64,000 bases of DNA from Levilactobacillus cerevisiae (GTDB taxonomy: Bacteria; Bacillota; Bacilli; Lactobacillales; Lactobacillaceae), in contig NZ_RHNN01000005.1 in the NCBI RefSeq assembly GCF_003946245.1, positions 1 to 64,000 of the forward strand. The letters are read 5' to 3'. Shown here piece by piece: positions 40,661 through 48,753 of this stretch. The notes under the pieces are model-generated. The model saw nothing but the letters and a program-made list of their open reading frames with translations. It was not told the origin of the DNA and ran no database searches. Within the stretch, counting starts at the first letter, position 1. Each line of letters begins with the position of its first letter. Both the position numbers and the translations under genes were made by a program.

Positions 40661-41644
40661 ATGTGTACGAGTTTGACCTACGAGAATAGTCGGGGGGATC
40701 AGTTCTTAGCCCGGACCATGGATTTTGCGTTTGAGCTGGGTGGTCAGCCAATTTTTATGCCACGGAACCAAACAATCAAAGGAGACGCCGGTGAGTTTAG
40801 CACCAAGTACGGCTTCATCGGTGCTGGGCGGAATCTAAGTCATTACATGTTTGTTGATGGTGTCAATGAGTTTGGGTTGGGCGCCGCTGCACTTTACTTC
40901 CCAGAATACGTAGCCTACCAAAAGGTGGCACCAACCGATAAGCTGGGTCTTGCCCCACACGACGTTACTGCGTGGGCTTTAGGCAATGCGAAAAGTGTCG
41001 CTGATTTACGTGAATTAGTGAAGACAATTCAAATTTTAGATGTGCCGGTCGCATTATTGGGAATTACCACGCCATTGCACTTTATCTTCAGTGATTCAAC
41101 TGGGGATACCGCGGTGCTGGAAGCTACTAGTGCCGACCTGCAGTTGATCGATGATCCAGTGGGGGTCATGGCCAATGCACCACAATTAAGTTGGCATTTA
41201 CAAAATCTGAGTACGTACGGCACCATGCAAGCTGCCGAGCGACCACTCCATGACTACGAAGGTCTGGAATTGAAGACCCAGGGTCCCGGTACCGGGGCGT
41301 TAGGCTTACCTGGCGATTACACGTCACCATCCCGTTTCGTCCGGACAGTCTACAACAAGCATTACAGCATCAAGACTGACAATACGCCAGATACGTTGAA
41401 CTTATTACAACACTTATTAGACAGCGTGACGATTCCCAAGGGCGTTAAGCTCAAGGCCGATGGCAAGAGCGATTACACGCAATACCGCGGCTATGCCAAC
41501 CTCAGTGAACGGACCTACTACATGGAACCTTATGACAACTTGGAGTTGCAAGGGGTCAAGTTGACTGATAAAATGTTGACTGAATGGGATACACCAGTGG
41601 AATATCCATTGGATCACACGCCACATATTAAGGCGTTGAATTAG
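40661..41644 (+). CDS. Choloylglycine hydrolase family protein, penicillin V acylase-like
   Basis: 327-residue Ntn-hydrolase. The nucleophile Cys2 is exposed after removal of Met1 (MCTSLTYEN), with conserved Arg18 and Asp21 in LARTMDF. Other family parts: GVNEFGLGAAALYFPEY, the Asn in VMANAPQLSWHL and the Arg in LGLPGDYTSPSRFVR. It looks closer to penicillin V acylases than to true bile salt hydrolases (PGDYTSPSRFVR, VARTMDFAF-type start), so amide hydrolysis of penicillin V, acyl-homoserine lactone or bile salts are all possible. Start ATG 40661. Adjacent GNAT gene 11 bp downstream. Confidence 0.88.
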   Translation: MCTSLTYENSRGDQFLARTMDFAFELGGQPIFMPRNQTIKGDAGEFSTKYGFIGAGRNLSHYMFVDGVNEFGLGAAALYFPEYVAYQKVAPTDKLGLAPHDVTAWALGNAKSVADLRELVKTIQILDVPVALLGITTPLHFIFSDSTGDTAVLEATSADLQLIDDPVGVMANAPQLSWHLQNLSTYGTMQAAERPLHDYEGLELKTQGPGTGALGLPGDYTSPSRFVRTVYNKHYSIKTDNTPDTLNLLQHLLDSVTIPKGVKLKADGKSDYTQYRGYANLSERTYYMEPYDNLELQGVKLTDKMLTEWDTPVEYPLDHTPHIKALN

Positions 41645-41655
41645 GAGCGGTGTCA

Positions 41656-42105
41656 ATGACTGAGTTTAGTCAAAAAACGTTTGCCGAGTTAACGACAACG
41701 GAGCTCTTTCAGATTTACCGGTTACGAGTGTCAGTCTTCATCGTTGAACAGGACTGTGTCTATCCAGAAGTCGATGACGATGATTTAATCGCCCAACATC
41801 TGTTTCGTGAAGACGCGGCGGGCCATGTCTTGGCCTATGCCCGGTTAATTCCAGAAGAGCAACAAGTTCGGATCGGCCGCGTGGTGGTCGCACCGGAGGC
41901 CCGGAAGCACGGCGCTGGTCGTGAACTGGTGGCCGCTGCCATTAAGGGTGCCCAGCAGGTGAATCCTGACGCCAAGCAAATTGTCATTCAAGCGCAAGCC
42001 TACCTGCAGAAATTTTATGCATCGTTCGGGTTTCAACCCGTCAGTGAGGTTTACTTGGAAACGGGCATTCCGCACTTGGACATGACGTTAGCAATTGAAA
42101 AATAA
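41656..42105 (+). CDS. GNAT acetyltransferase, ElaA-like
   Basis: 149-residue GCN5-related N-acetyltransferase. Seen: ELFQIYRLRVSVFIVEQDCV (ElaA signature), YARLIPEEQQVRIGRVVVAP and the acetyl-CoA loop EARKHGAGRELVAAAI, then YASFGFQPVSEVYLETGIPH. Start ATG 41656 has AGGAGCGG. Co-transcribed with the acylase gene. Substrate unknown. Confidence 0.85.
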   Translation: MTEFSQKTFAELTTTELFQIYRLRVSVFIVEQDCVYPEVDDDDLIAQHLFREDAAGHVLAYARLIPEEQQVRIGRVVVAPEARKHGAGRELVAAAIKGAQQVNPDAKQIVIQAQAYLQKFYASFGFQPVSEVYLETGIPHLDMTLAIEK

Positions 42106-42112
42106 GCCAAAG

Positions 42113-42149
42113 AAACGGCCTGGACAACTAATCGTCCAGACCGTTTTTT
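42113..42149 (+). terminator. Terminator of the acylase-GNAT operon
   Basis: AAACGGCCTGGAC pairs with GTCCAGACCGTTT around AACTAATC and is followed by TTT. It also lies at the 3' end of the minus-strand GH3 gene and may serve both. Confidence 0.85.
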
Positions 42150-42154
42150 ACTGT

Positions 42155-44404
42155 TTAGCGTTTGTTCGCTGCTGCAATGAAATCGGTAATTAAATCAGCC
42201 GGGCCGCCTAGCGCAATGACGGCACGCAACGGCATGTTCAGGAACATTTGATCCTGCAATAACGTCAGGTTACCGTCGTCATCCGTATTAGCCAGGAAGT
42301 TCGCGGCGTTCGCGTGCTCTGGCGCCAAGACGATATCCTTGAAAATACCTTGAAGGCGGGGATCCCAGACGATTGCGGACAGGTAGGTTTCCATGGTGAC
42401 CGGAGCGGGCGAGTTCTTAAAGTCCATCGTCAGCTTCGTTTGTAACCGAATATCACGGGAGGAATCACCAATCATGATTTCGTAGTCACCAGAGTCGGCT
42501 TGCCAGCGGGACTTGCCTTCACACCACCAGCTGAGATCGCGGCGGTTTAATTTTAACGTGACGGCCTTGGTCTCACCTGGTTCAACCGCAACCTTGGTGA
42601 AGGCGCGCAGTTCCTTGGTTGGCATTGGCACGTGCGAGGCGTGGTTCGCCACGTAGAGTTGGGGAACCGCTTGGCCCGCTCGGTCGCCCGTGTTGGTGAG
42701 GTCGAAGCGCACCGTTGCCCCGTGGGCGTTTTCGTCAACGGCCATGTTGGTATATTCAAAAGTGGTGTAGCTGAGGCCGTGGCCAAACGGGAAGAGCACA
42801 TGCATTTCATGCGTATCGTAATACCGGTAGCCCATGAAGACACCTTCTGAGTAATATTCGTGATTCGGGTCTTGACCAAACGTTGGTGCCATTGGCGTAT
42901 CCGTCAGGCGGCGGGGGAAGGTTTCAGCCAAGTGGCCGGATGGATTGACAACGCCGGTGATGATATCCCAGGTGGCTTCACCGACTGCTTCGCCGGCCAG
43001 GTAGGTCTCGACGACGGCGTCAACACTGTGAATCCACGGCATTTCTACGGCCGACCCATTCTGGAGCACGATGGTTACGTGGTCGTTGATCTTGGAGAGG
43101 CGGCCAATCAACTCACTCTGGTTTTCGGGGAGCATCAGGGACGTCTTGTCAAAGCCTTCTGATTCGGTATTTTCTGGGTAGCCAGCGAAAATAATGACGT
43201 GATCCGCGTCCTTGGCAGCGGTCAGTGCGGCCTCCATCAGACTGTCATCGGTTTCGCTTTGATCCAAGCGGTAGCCGGGGTAATAGTTCGCTTCTAGGGC
43301 ACTGTCCTGCAAGGCGGTCAGTGGCGTGGTTAGGTGGGTCGGATTGACGTGAGAACTGCCGGAACCTTGGTAGCGCGGTTGATCAGCCAGCTCACCGACC
43401 ACGACTACTTTACCAGCCTGCTGCGGGTTGAGTGGCAGTTCACCGTGGTGGTTCTTTAAGAGCACGATGCCGTCATCGGCCAGTTTGCGGGCAAATTGGT
43501 GATGGGCTTCGTGGTCGTACGTGCCCGGTTTGTCGGCGGGCAGCCAGTTGTCGACGATGTGCAACAGGTGCCGCACCGCTTTATTCAGGGTACCTTCGTC
43601 GAGCTCGCCAGTTTCTACTGCGCGGATAATGCTGTCGATTGAGGCTTGCCCCTTACCTGGCATTTCCAAATCGAGGCCGGCACGCAGGGCTTGCACGTTG
43701 TTGGCAACGGCCCCCCAGTCGGACATGACGGCACCATGGAAGCCCCATTCGTCGCGGAGAATACTCCGTAGTAAGCGCCGGTTCTGTGAGTTCAGCGTCC
43801 CATTGGTTTTGTTATAGGACGTCATGATGGTGGCCGGATAAGCCGTTTTCACAATTCGTTCGAATGTTCGTAAATAGAGTTCGCGCAAGGTCCGTTGTGA
43901 CATGTCACTGGAAGCCGTGAAACGTTGGTTTTCCCGGTTGTTGGCGGCGAAATGTTTGACGGCCACGCCGACGTGTTTGGATTGGACCCCCTGAACGTAG
44001 GCACTGCCCAACTCGCCGGCAACTAACGGATCTTCGGACAGGTATTCGAAGTTCCGACCGCCCAGGGGTGAACGCTTCAAATTGACACCGGGGCCTAGCA
44101 GGAGACTAACTTGTTCTGCGCGGGCTTCTTCACCCAGGTGTTCACCTAATTGGTGCAGCAGGTTCGTATTCCAGGAGCTAGCACTCAGCGCGGCGGCCGG
44201 GTAGGTGATGGCCTGCACTGAGTCGTTAATGTTCGTGGTTCCTGAATCTGCAGTCTGTTTCCGTAAACCGGAGGGACCATCCGTCATCATCAGAGCTGGA
44301 ATCCCCAGCCGGTCGATGGCGGCCGTGTACCAACTATTTTTCCCTGAGACCAGCGCAGCCTTTTCAGGCAACGTTAGTTCAGCAAGCATGCGTTCGATGT
44401 CCAT
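42155..44404 (-). CDS. Glycoside hydrolase family 3 beta-glucosidase
   Basis: 749-residue cytoplasmic enzyme (no signal peptide) removing terminal beta-D-glucosyl or related residues. Seen: N-terminal MTDGPSGLRKQ, LLLGPGVNLKRSPLGGRNFE, GVAVKHFAANNRENQR, catalytic nucleophile Asp in GAVMSDWGAV, the second domain GKVVVVGELADQPRYQGSGS S and C-terminal fibronectin-III-like domain with DVFFPFGHGLSYTTF-type HGLSYTTFEYTNMAV. Likely substrates are plant glucosides or cello-oligosaccharides. The promoter region has a cre-like site. Confidence 0.92.
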   Translation of the reverse strand: MDIERMLAELTLPEKAALVSGKNSWYTAAIDRLGIPALMMTDGPSGLRKQTADSGTTNINDSVQAITYPAAALSASSWNTNLLHQLGEHLGEEARAEQVSLLLGPGVNLKRSPLGGRNFEYLSEDPLVAGELGSAYVQGVQSKHVGVAVKHFAANNRENQRFTASSDMSQRTLRELYLRTFERIVKTAYPATIMTSYNKTNGTLNSQNRRLLRSILRDEWGFHGAVMSDWGAVANNVQALRAGLDLEMPGKGQASIDSIIRAVETGELDEGTLNKAVRHLLHIVDNWLPADKPGTYDHEAHHQFARKLADDGIVLLKNHHGELPLNPQQAGKVVVVGELADQPRYQGSGSSHVNPTHLTTPLTALQDSALEANYYPGYRLDQSETDDSLMEAALTAAKDADHVIIFAGYPENTESEGFDKTSLMLPENQSELIGRLSKINDHVTIVLQNGSAVEMPWIHSVDAVVETYLAGEAVGEATWDIITGVVNPSGHLAETFPRRLTDTPMAPTFGQDPNHEYYSEGVFMGYRYYDTHEMHVLFPFGHGLSYTTFEYTNMAVDENAHGATVRFDLTNTGDRAGQAVPQLYVANHASHVPMPTKELRAFTKVAVEPGETKAVTLKLNRRDLSWWCEGKSRWQADSGDYEIMIGDSSRDIRLQTKLTMDFKNSPAPVTMETYLSAIVWDPRLQGIFKDIVLAPEHANAANFLANTDDDGNLTLLQDQMFLNMPLRAVIALGGPADLITDFIAAANKR

Positions 44405-44441
44405 ACGTTCAAATCCTTTCTACTAGTTAAACTTATTTCCA

Positions 44442-44456
44442 GTATACCGTTTTCAA
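44442..44456 (-). promoter_or_regulatory. cre-like site over the GH3 promoter
   Basis: On the minus strand TTGAAAACGGTATAC fits the CcpA box WTGNAANCGNWNNCW at all but about one position, and overlaps a -10-like TATACT. Carbon catabolite repression of the beta-glucosidase is expected. Confidence 0.5.
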
Positions 44457-44509
44457 CCACGATATGTTACCCACCGTCTGTGAAATTTGTGCGAGTTGAA
44501 ATTTATTCT

Positions 44510-44538
44510 TTGACAAACTGGGAAGAATGGGTTAACTT
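44510..44538 (+). promoter_or_regulatory. Promoter of the Cys-rich mini-ORF/oppA unit
   Basis: -35 TTGACA (44510-44515), 17-bp spacer, -10 TAACTT (44533-44538). The start of transcription would be near 44545, about 50 bp before the mini-ORF. Confidence 0.65.
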
Positions 44539-44594
44539 TAACCTTGTGCAATCCAATCGATAACTAAAAATAAGCAAAAAGGAGGAAAATCACG

Positions 44595-44699
44595 ATGATG
44601 AAGAACGCCATTCAAGTTAATACACTGCTTGCCGCATGTTGCGAATGTAACGTGTCTTTTTGCGCTACTTCCATTCGTGATTTTCCGGCTAAACCGTAG
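44595..44699 (+). CDS. Cys-rich 34-residue leader-like peptide
   Basis: Small gene with a near-perfect ribosome site (AAAAAGGAGG, 44576-44585) and ATG 44595. The peptide is about 34 residues and has CCEC at 15-18 and Cys23: four cysteines in nine residues. Its 5' part pairs with its 3' part: GGAAAATCACGA (44584-44595, including the SD region) is a perfect reverse complement of TCGTGATTTTCC (44675-44686). A small hairpin GACAAC/GTTGTC follows at 44709-44724. This layout suggests a translated leader whose ribosome occupancy at Cys codons controls the downstream peptide-binding lipoprotein gene. No known family. Confidence 0.5.
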   Translation: MMKNAIQVNTLLAACCECNVSFCATSIRDFPAKP

Positions 44700-44793
44700 C
44701 AGTACATAACGACAACTCAGGTTGTCACTGTCAAACGGTTAATTTTGCGGATTGCACACCACAAAATTTGAGGAAAAAAGGAGCAGTTATCTT

Positions 44794-46434
44794 ATGAAAA
44801 AATGGACTGGGATTGGGTTAGTCGCCGCAGTAATCGCACTAGGCATGGGGTTAGCTGCTTGTGGCCAAACGGCTGCATCGACAAAACCAGCACAAGTCTT
44901 ACGGTTGCCAGCAACGGCAGCGCTCGACACCATCGATCTCGCCAAGGCCACGGGGTATGGCCAGACGGGGAACGTATTTGAAAGTTTCTATCGCTTAGGC
45001 AAGAACGGGAAGGTCGCACCAGGACTGGCCGACTCTGCCAAGGTTTCTAAGGACAAGAAGACGTGGACTTTCCACATCCGCGACAACGCCAAGTGGAGCA
45101 ACGGGGATAAAATTACCGCGCAGGACTTCGTTTATTCCTGGCGGCGGACGTTGACCCCTTCGACCAAGTCGTCCTACATGACCATGTTCTCCGGCATTAA
45201 GAACGGCGACAAGATCATCGCGGGCAAGGCCAAGCCCAGCACCATTGGGATTCACGCCAAGAACCAGCAGACGGTCGTCATCAAGTTGGACAAGCCAATC
45301 GCTTACTTTAAAATCTTAATGGCCTATCCGCTGTTTGCCCCCCAAAACAAAAAGGTCATCGACCATTATGGCAAGAAATACGCCACGAAGTCCGAGTACA
45401 TGGTCTACAGTGGGCCGTTTAAGATTACCGGTTGGAACGGGACTGGCAACACGTGGTCCTTCGTCAAGAACAACCAGTACTGGGACAAGAAGGTCGTCAA
45501 GCTCCACAAAATTAATTATCAAGTTATCACCAATCCCCAGACCGGTTTGAGCCTATACCAGAATAAGAAACTGGACTTCGCGCAATTATCAAATGAACAG
45601 GTCAAGAATTACAAGAACGACAAACAGTTTCAGGAGTATCCTTACTCCATCGTGATTCATTTGAAATACAACTTCCAAGACGCTGACAAGGCCAAGCGCC
45701 GGATCATGAGCAATCAAAATATTCGCCAAGCGATTGCATTGTCCATCAACCGTAGCCAGTTAACCAAGAAGGTTTTGGGAGATGGTTCCGTTACGCCAAC
45801 CGGCTTCGTGGCCAGCGGTTTAGCAACTGATCCCAAGACGGGTGAGGATTTTGCCAAGCAACAAGCGGTGAAGAACACTACGACCTACAATCCCAAGCTT
45901 GCCAAGCAAAAGTGGGCGGCCGGGTTGAAGCAACTGGGTATCAAGAAGGTTGATTTGAGCATCATGGCCGGTAACGATGACGTCGCTGCCAGCACGGTGA
46001 CCCAGTACCTGAAGGGCGCGCTCGAAGCCAACTTGAAGGGCTTTAATTTGAAAATTCAAAACGTCCCAGCGTCCGTTGCCCAATCACGGTCAACCAGTGG
46101 CGACTTCGACATGTACCTGTCTCACTGGGGTGCGGATTTCAACGATCCAATTTCCTTCCTGCAGATTCCGGTCAGCTCTAACTCCCTGAACTACGGGAAG
46201 TGGTCCAACAAGCAATACGACGCGCTGATCGACAAGGCCGAGAACAAGGATGCCGGTAACGATGAGGCGCGGTGGCAGGACATGGTCCAGGCTGCAAAGT
46301 TGTTGAACAAGACCCAGAGCTTCACGCCGCTGTACCAGGCAAACTACGCTTACCTGCAACGGACTGATGTTAAGGGGATTATTCACAACACGGCGGGCAC
46401 CCAGTGGAGCTACAAATACGCTTACATCAAGTAA
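44794..46434 (+). CDS. Oligopeptide-binding lipoprotein, OppA family
   Basis: 546-residue substrate-binding lipoprotein of a peptide ABC transporter. Lipobox LAAC with Cys23, then the SBP_bac_5 family pattern: PATAALDTIDLAKATGYGQT, WTFHIRDNAKWSNGDKITAQ DFVYSWRR, NIRQAIALSINRSQL and late DMYLSHWGADFNDPISFLQI. Start ATG 44794 with AAAGGAG; a TTG at 44752 would put 14 residues before the signal peptide. No permease or ATPase genes adjoin, so it is an orphan binding protein that probably serves the main Opp system or the Cys-peptide uptake suggested by the leader. Confidence 0.9.
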   Translation: MKKWTGIGLVAAVIALGMGLAACGQTAASTKPAQVLRLPATAALDTIDLAKATGYGQTGNVFESFYRLGKNGKVAPGLADSAKVSKDKKTWTFHIRDNAKWSNGDKITAQDFVYSWRRTLTPSTKSSYMTMFSGIKNGDKIIAGKAKPSTIGIHAKNQQTVVIKLDKPIAYFKILMAYPLFAPQNKKVIDHYGKKYATKSEYMVYSGPFKITGWNGTGNTWSFVKNNQYWDKKVVKLHKINYQVITNPQTGLSLYQNKKLDFAQLSNEQVKNYKNDKQFQEYPYSIVIHLKYNFQDADKAKRRIMSNQNIRQAIALSINRSQLTKKVLGDGSVTPTGFVASGLATDPKTGEDFAKQQAVKNTTTYNPKLAKQKWAAGLKQLGIKKVDLSIMAGNDDVAASTVTQYLKGALEANLKGFNLKIQNVPASVAQSRSTSGDFDMYLSHWGADFNDPISFLQIPVSSNSLNYGKWSNKQYDALIDKAENKDAGNDEARWQDMVQAAKLLNKTQSFTPLYQANYAYLQRTDVKGIIHNTAGTQWSYKYAYIK

Positions 46435-46456
46435 CGTTTCGGTTGTACCTGACTGC

Positions 46457-46628
46457 GCCTTACCGGTCAGTCAAAATAGGTTGGAACGCTAGGGGGAGGA
46501 CGTCCCGAGCCAAAGAGCGGTCTCGGAACTTGCTTTGAGCCGCCAAGGGCGCGTCTCAAAGTCACCATTTTCTAAGTAGAACACTTAGAAAATCCCCTGG
46601 CTGAACCTATTTTGACTGACCTCACGGC
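46457..46628 (-). repeat. Three-hairpin repeat, variant after oppA
   Basis: Outer stem: GCCTTACCGGTCAGTCAAAA plus TAGG (46457-46480) pairs with CCTATTTTGACTGACCTCAC plus GGC (46606-46628). Inner: GTCCCGAGCC/GGTCTCGGAAC, CTTTGAGCCGCC/GGCGCGTCTCAAAG and ATTTTCTAAGT/ACTTAGAAAAT. The outer arm differs entirely from class A, yet the inner words CTTTGAG and CTCAAAG are kept. Confidence 0.75.
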
Positions 46629-46890
46629 TGAGATCGGTTCAACCTGTTACTTGATGACGATTGGTGAGGTGGTTACTTGTGAAAATAGGCCGGAACGCTG
46701 TGGGCGAACGCCCGGAGCCGAAGAGCGGTCTCCGTGCCTACTTTGAGCCGCCTAAGACGCGTCTCAAAGGTATCAATTCCCTAAGCAGCTAAAAGTCAGC
46801 TACTAAGGGAATTCCCACGGCTTAGCCTATTTTCACCACCCCTGCGGCTTACGTGGATTTAATACCTGCAGTGAGTTGTTTGATTGGCTT
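46614..46890. repeat. Tandem 277-bp repeat, unit 1, containing a three-hairpin element
   Basis: Starts GACTGACCTCACGGCTGAGA and ends TGTTTGATTGGCTT. It includes a three-hairpin element (core 46679-46836: GTGAAAATAGG / CCTATTTTCAC outer, CTTTGAGCCGCC / CTCAAAG, AATTCCCTAAGCAGCT / AGCTACTAAGGGAATT). It also takes in the right arm of the preceding element, so the repeat boundary does not coincide with element ends. Confidence 0.85.
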
Positions 46891-46926
46891 TGTGGTCAGC
46901 GTGGCTATTGAATGTTTAATAACGAT

Positions 46927-47203
46927 GACTGACCTCACGGCTGAGATCGGTTTAACCCGTTACTTGATGACGATTGGTGAGGTGGTTACTTGTGAAAATA
47001 GGCCGGAACGCTGTGGGCGAACGCCCGGAGCCATAGGGCGGTCTCCGTGCTTACTTTGAGCCGCCTAAGACGCGTCTCAAAGGTATCAATTCCCTAAGCA
47101 GCTAAAAGTCAGCTACTAAGGGAATTCCCACGGCTTAGCCTATTTTCACCACCCCTGCGGCTTACGTGGATTTAATACCTGCAGTCAGTTGTTTGATTGG
47201 CTT
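46927..47203. repeat. Tandem 277-bp repeat, unit 2
   Basis: Almost identical to 46614-46890, offset exactly 313 bp; I noticed only a handful of substitutions (for example GTTCAACCTG to GTTTAACCCG and GCCGAAGAG to GCCATAGGG). Contains the second copy of the element (core 46992-47149). A 36-bp spacer separates the units. The 5' ends lie in the arm of the upstream element, which points to duplication by unequal exchange between repeats. Confidence 0.85.
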
Positions 47204-47460
47204 CTGTCGGGGTTGATGATTCTTTGAACGGCGTTGAATTTAGTCAGTTGGAAAAGTTCAAACTTTCTTGACTGAAGCCGGTTTGAGTACGCCTTATCGG
47301 GCGAAAAAACTAGTGCGCTCCAACATTAATTTAGTAATAAGCGACTGTTAATTCCACTGATATTTGGAAGAGACTCCCGTGCTATTCCTCTCGATGCTGG
47401 CTTAGGTGGGCTAATGCCAGTGAGCGGTTGACACTGTTGTCTTTGAACGGTTGTGATTTG

Positions 47461-47506
47461 AAGTCCGACTTCGTTAGACCAAACGCTAACGTTGGCGGAC
47501 TTTTTC
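47461..47506 (+). terminator. Terminator without an evident gene upstream
   Basis: AAGTCCGAC with inner CGTTAG pairs with CTAACG and GGCGGACTT, followed by TTTTT. The closest + strand gene upstream is oppA, more than 1 kb away. Its 3' half (GCGGACTTTTTCT) resembles the end of the T-box terminator at 48662-48680. It could end an unannotated small RNA, or be the relic of a T-box leader. Confidence 0.6.
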
Positions 47507-47683
47507 TGTTGGTCGGCTCAGGATTGAAAATAAGCTTAATCAACATGCTGATTCAACTTATCGCACGTAACTGAGGTGGTTGTGATTCTATCCACGTAGG
47601 CGACTGGCAAGCCGGCATACTTCAGTCACTTGTCGGCGATGGCTAGTCTGGTATGATGGAGAGTATAGAGAGGGATGGTGAAC

Positions 47684-48232
47684 ATGGCGATTGGGCCCGA
47701 CGACGGACGCGTCTGGGATAGCAACGGGACGCAGGAGTATCACAACTATTTTGGTACACCCACGCATGACGACCACGTGTTGTATGAGCTGCTGACGGTG
47801 GGCGTGTTTCAAGTTGGCTTGAGTTGGCAAGCGGCCGCCAGTAAGCTGCCCGTTTATCGGCGACTCTTTGCGGGGATGGATCCGCAGCTGGTCGCAGGGT
47901 TTGAAGATGAACTCGATGGTGAACGGATTGCCAATGATTCGGCGATGATCAGCAATGGCCGGAAAATTCGGGCGACTATTCATAACGCGCGGGCGATTGT
48001 GACGGTGCAACAGGAATTTGGCAGTTTCAATGATTACCTCTGGGAATTCGTGAACGGCACGCCCTTCCTGTTGCCCGCCGTCACCCGCGACGAGTTGACC
48101 AATCAATCAGCCATCGGCACGGCGGTTGCCAAGGATTTGAAACGCCGGGGCTTCAGCTTTGTGGGTCCCGTGGTGACGCATATGTTTCTACTGGCAGCGG
48201 GGCTGTTACGGGAACAGGTTATCGATGATTAA
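47684..48232 (+). CDS. Degenerate 3-methyladenine glycosylase I homologue
   Basis: 182-residue protein of the Tag fold: YELLTVGVFQVGLSWQAAAS, NGRKIRATIHNARAIV, FNDYLWEFVNGTPF and LKRRGFSFVGPVVTHMFLLA AGL. Compared with the intact Tag at 35.3 kb, the N-terminal zinc Cys is absent (GRVWDSN for KRCDW), the pocket Glu is Gly (TVGVFQ for CLETYQ), and the C-terminal His-Cys pair is lost (LLREQVIDD). So it probably lacks zinc and classic Tag activity. Start ATG 47684 is 9 bp after GAGAGGG; ATG 47675 is an alternative. An extended -10, TGGTATGAT, is at 47649-47657. Confidence 0.8.
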   Translation: MAIGPDDGRVWDSNGTQEYHNYFGTPTHDDHVLYELLTVGVFQVGLSWQAAASKLPVYRRLFAGMDPQLVAGFEDELDGERIANDSAMISNGRKIRATIHNARAIVTVQQEFGSFNDYLWEFVNGTPFLLPAVTRDELTNQSAIGTAVAKDLKRRGFSFVGPVVTHMFLLAAGLLREQVIDD

Positions 48233-48344
48233 GTGAAATTTGGGTGAGAAATTTATTTGAGCCGCGAACGGTTTCCCAGGGACATGTTTGAGGGAATGCC
48301 GGTATTATGCGGTTCGTTATGAATAAATTTATATTCGATTTGTC

Positions 48345-48373
48345 TTGACACCGAATTAAAGTTGCATTAGACT
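48345..48373 (+). promoter_or_regulatory. Promoter of the T-box-metQ transcript
   Basis: -35 TTGACA (48345-48350), 17-bp spacer, -10 TAGACT (48368-48373). Transcription would start near 48380, just before the T-box. Confidence 0.8.
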
Positions 48374-48387
48374 TACAGATAAATTAA

Positions 48388-48680
48388 GCGATTGAAAAAA
48401 ACAATGTGATCAGGAGAGTAACCACCGTCAATGGTTCCAAGAGAGCTCGCGATTTGCTGAAAGCGGGTAACCCACGGCGGGGTGAAGATGGCCTGAAATG
48501 AATTGGTATCACTGAGTCCTTGCGATGAGGTGGTAATGTCCGGCACTCATTATCGTGCACGCACTTTAAGGCGCAAGCTGGCGAGTGTTAATGAGGAGCT
48601 GGGTAATTTTTACCTAACTTGAATTAGAATGGTACCACGACAAAGTTCGTTTCTATTAATTTAGGAGCGGACTTTTTCTT
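48388..48680 (+). promoter_or_regulatory. T-box riboswitch, methionine-specific
   Basis: Leader that senses uncharged tRNA. Stem I base: GTGAT (48406-48410) with ATCAC (48508-48512); the AGTA loop-E side is at 48417-48420. The 3' side of the specifier loop reads GAA-ATG-AA, placing the ATG (Met) specifier at 48498-48500. The T-box sequence TAGAATGGTACCACG is at 48625-48639. The terminator pairs AAGTTCGTTTCTA (48643-48655) with TAGGAGCGGACTT (48662-48674) followed by T5. Methionine specificity agrees with the downstream metQ. Low Met-tRNA charging would allow read-through into metQ. Confidence 0.9.
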
Positions 48681-48753
48681 TTGGTCGCATTTTTCAATCG
48701 TGGCGTTTATCTTATTGAGGATATATTTTAGAAAATAAAGGGGATTATTGGGT

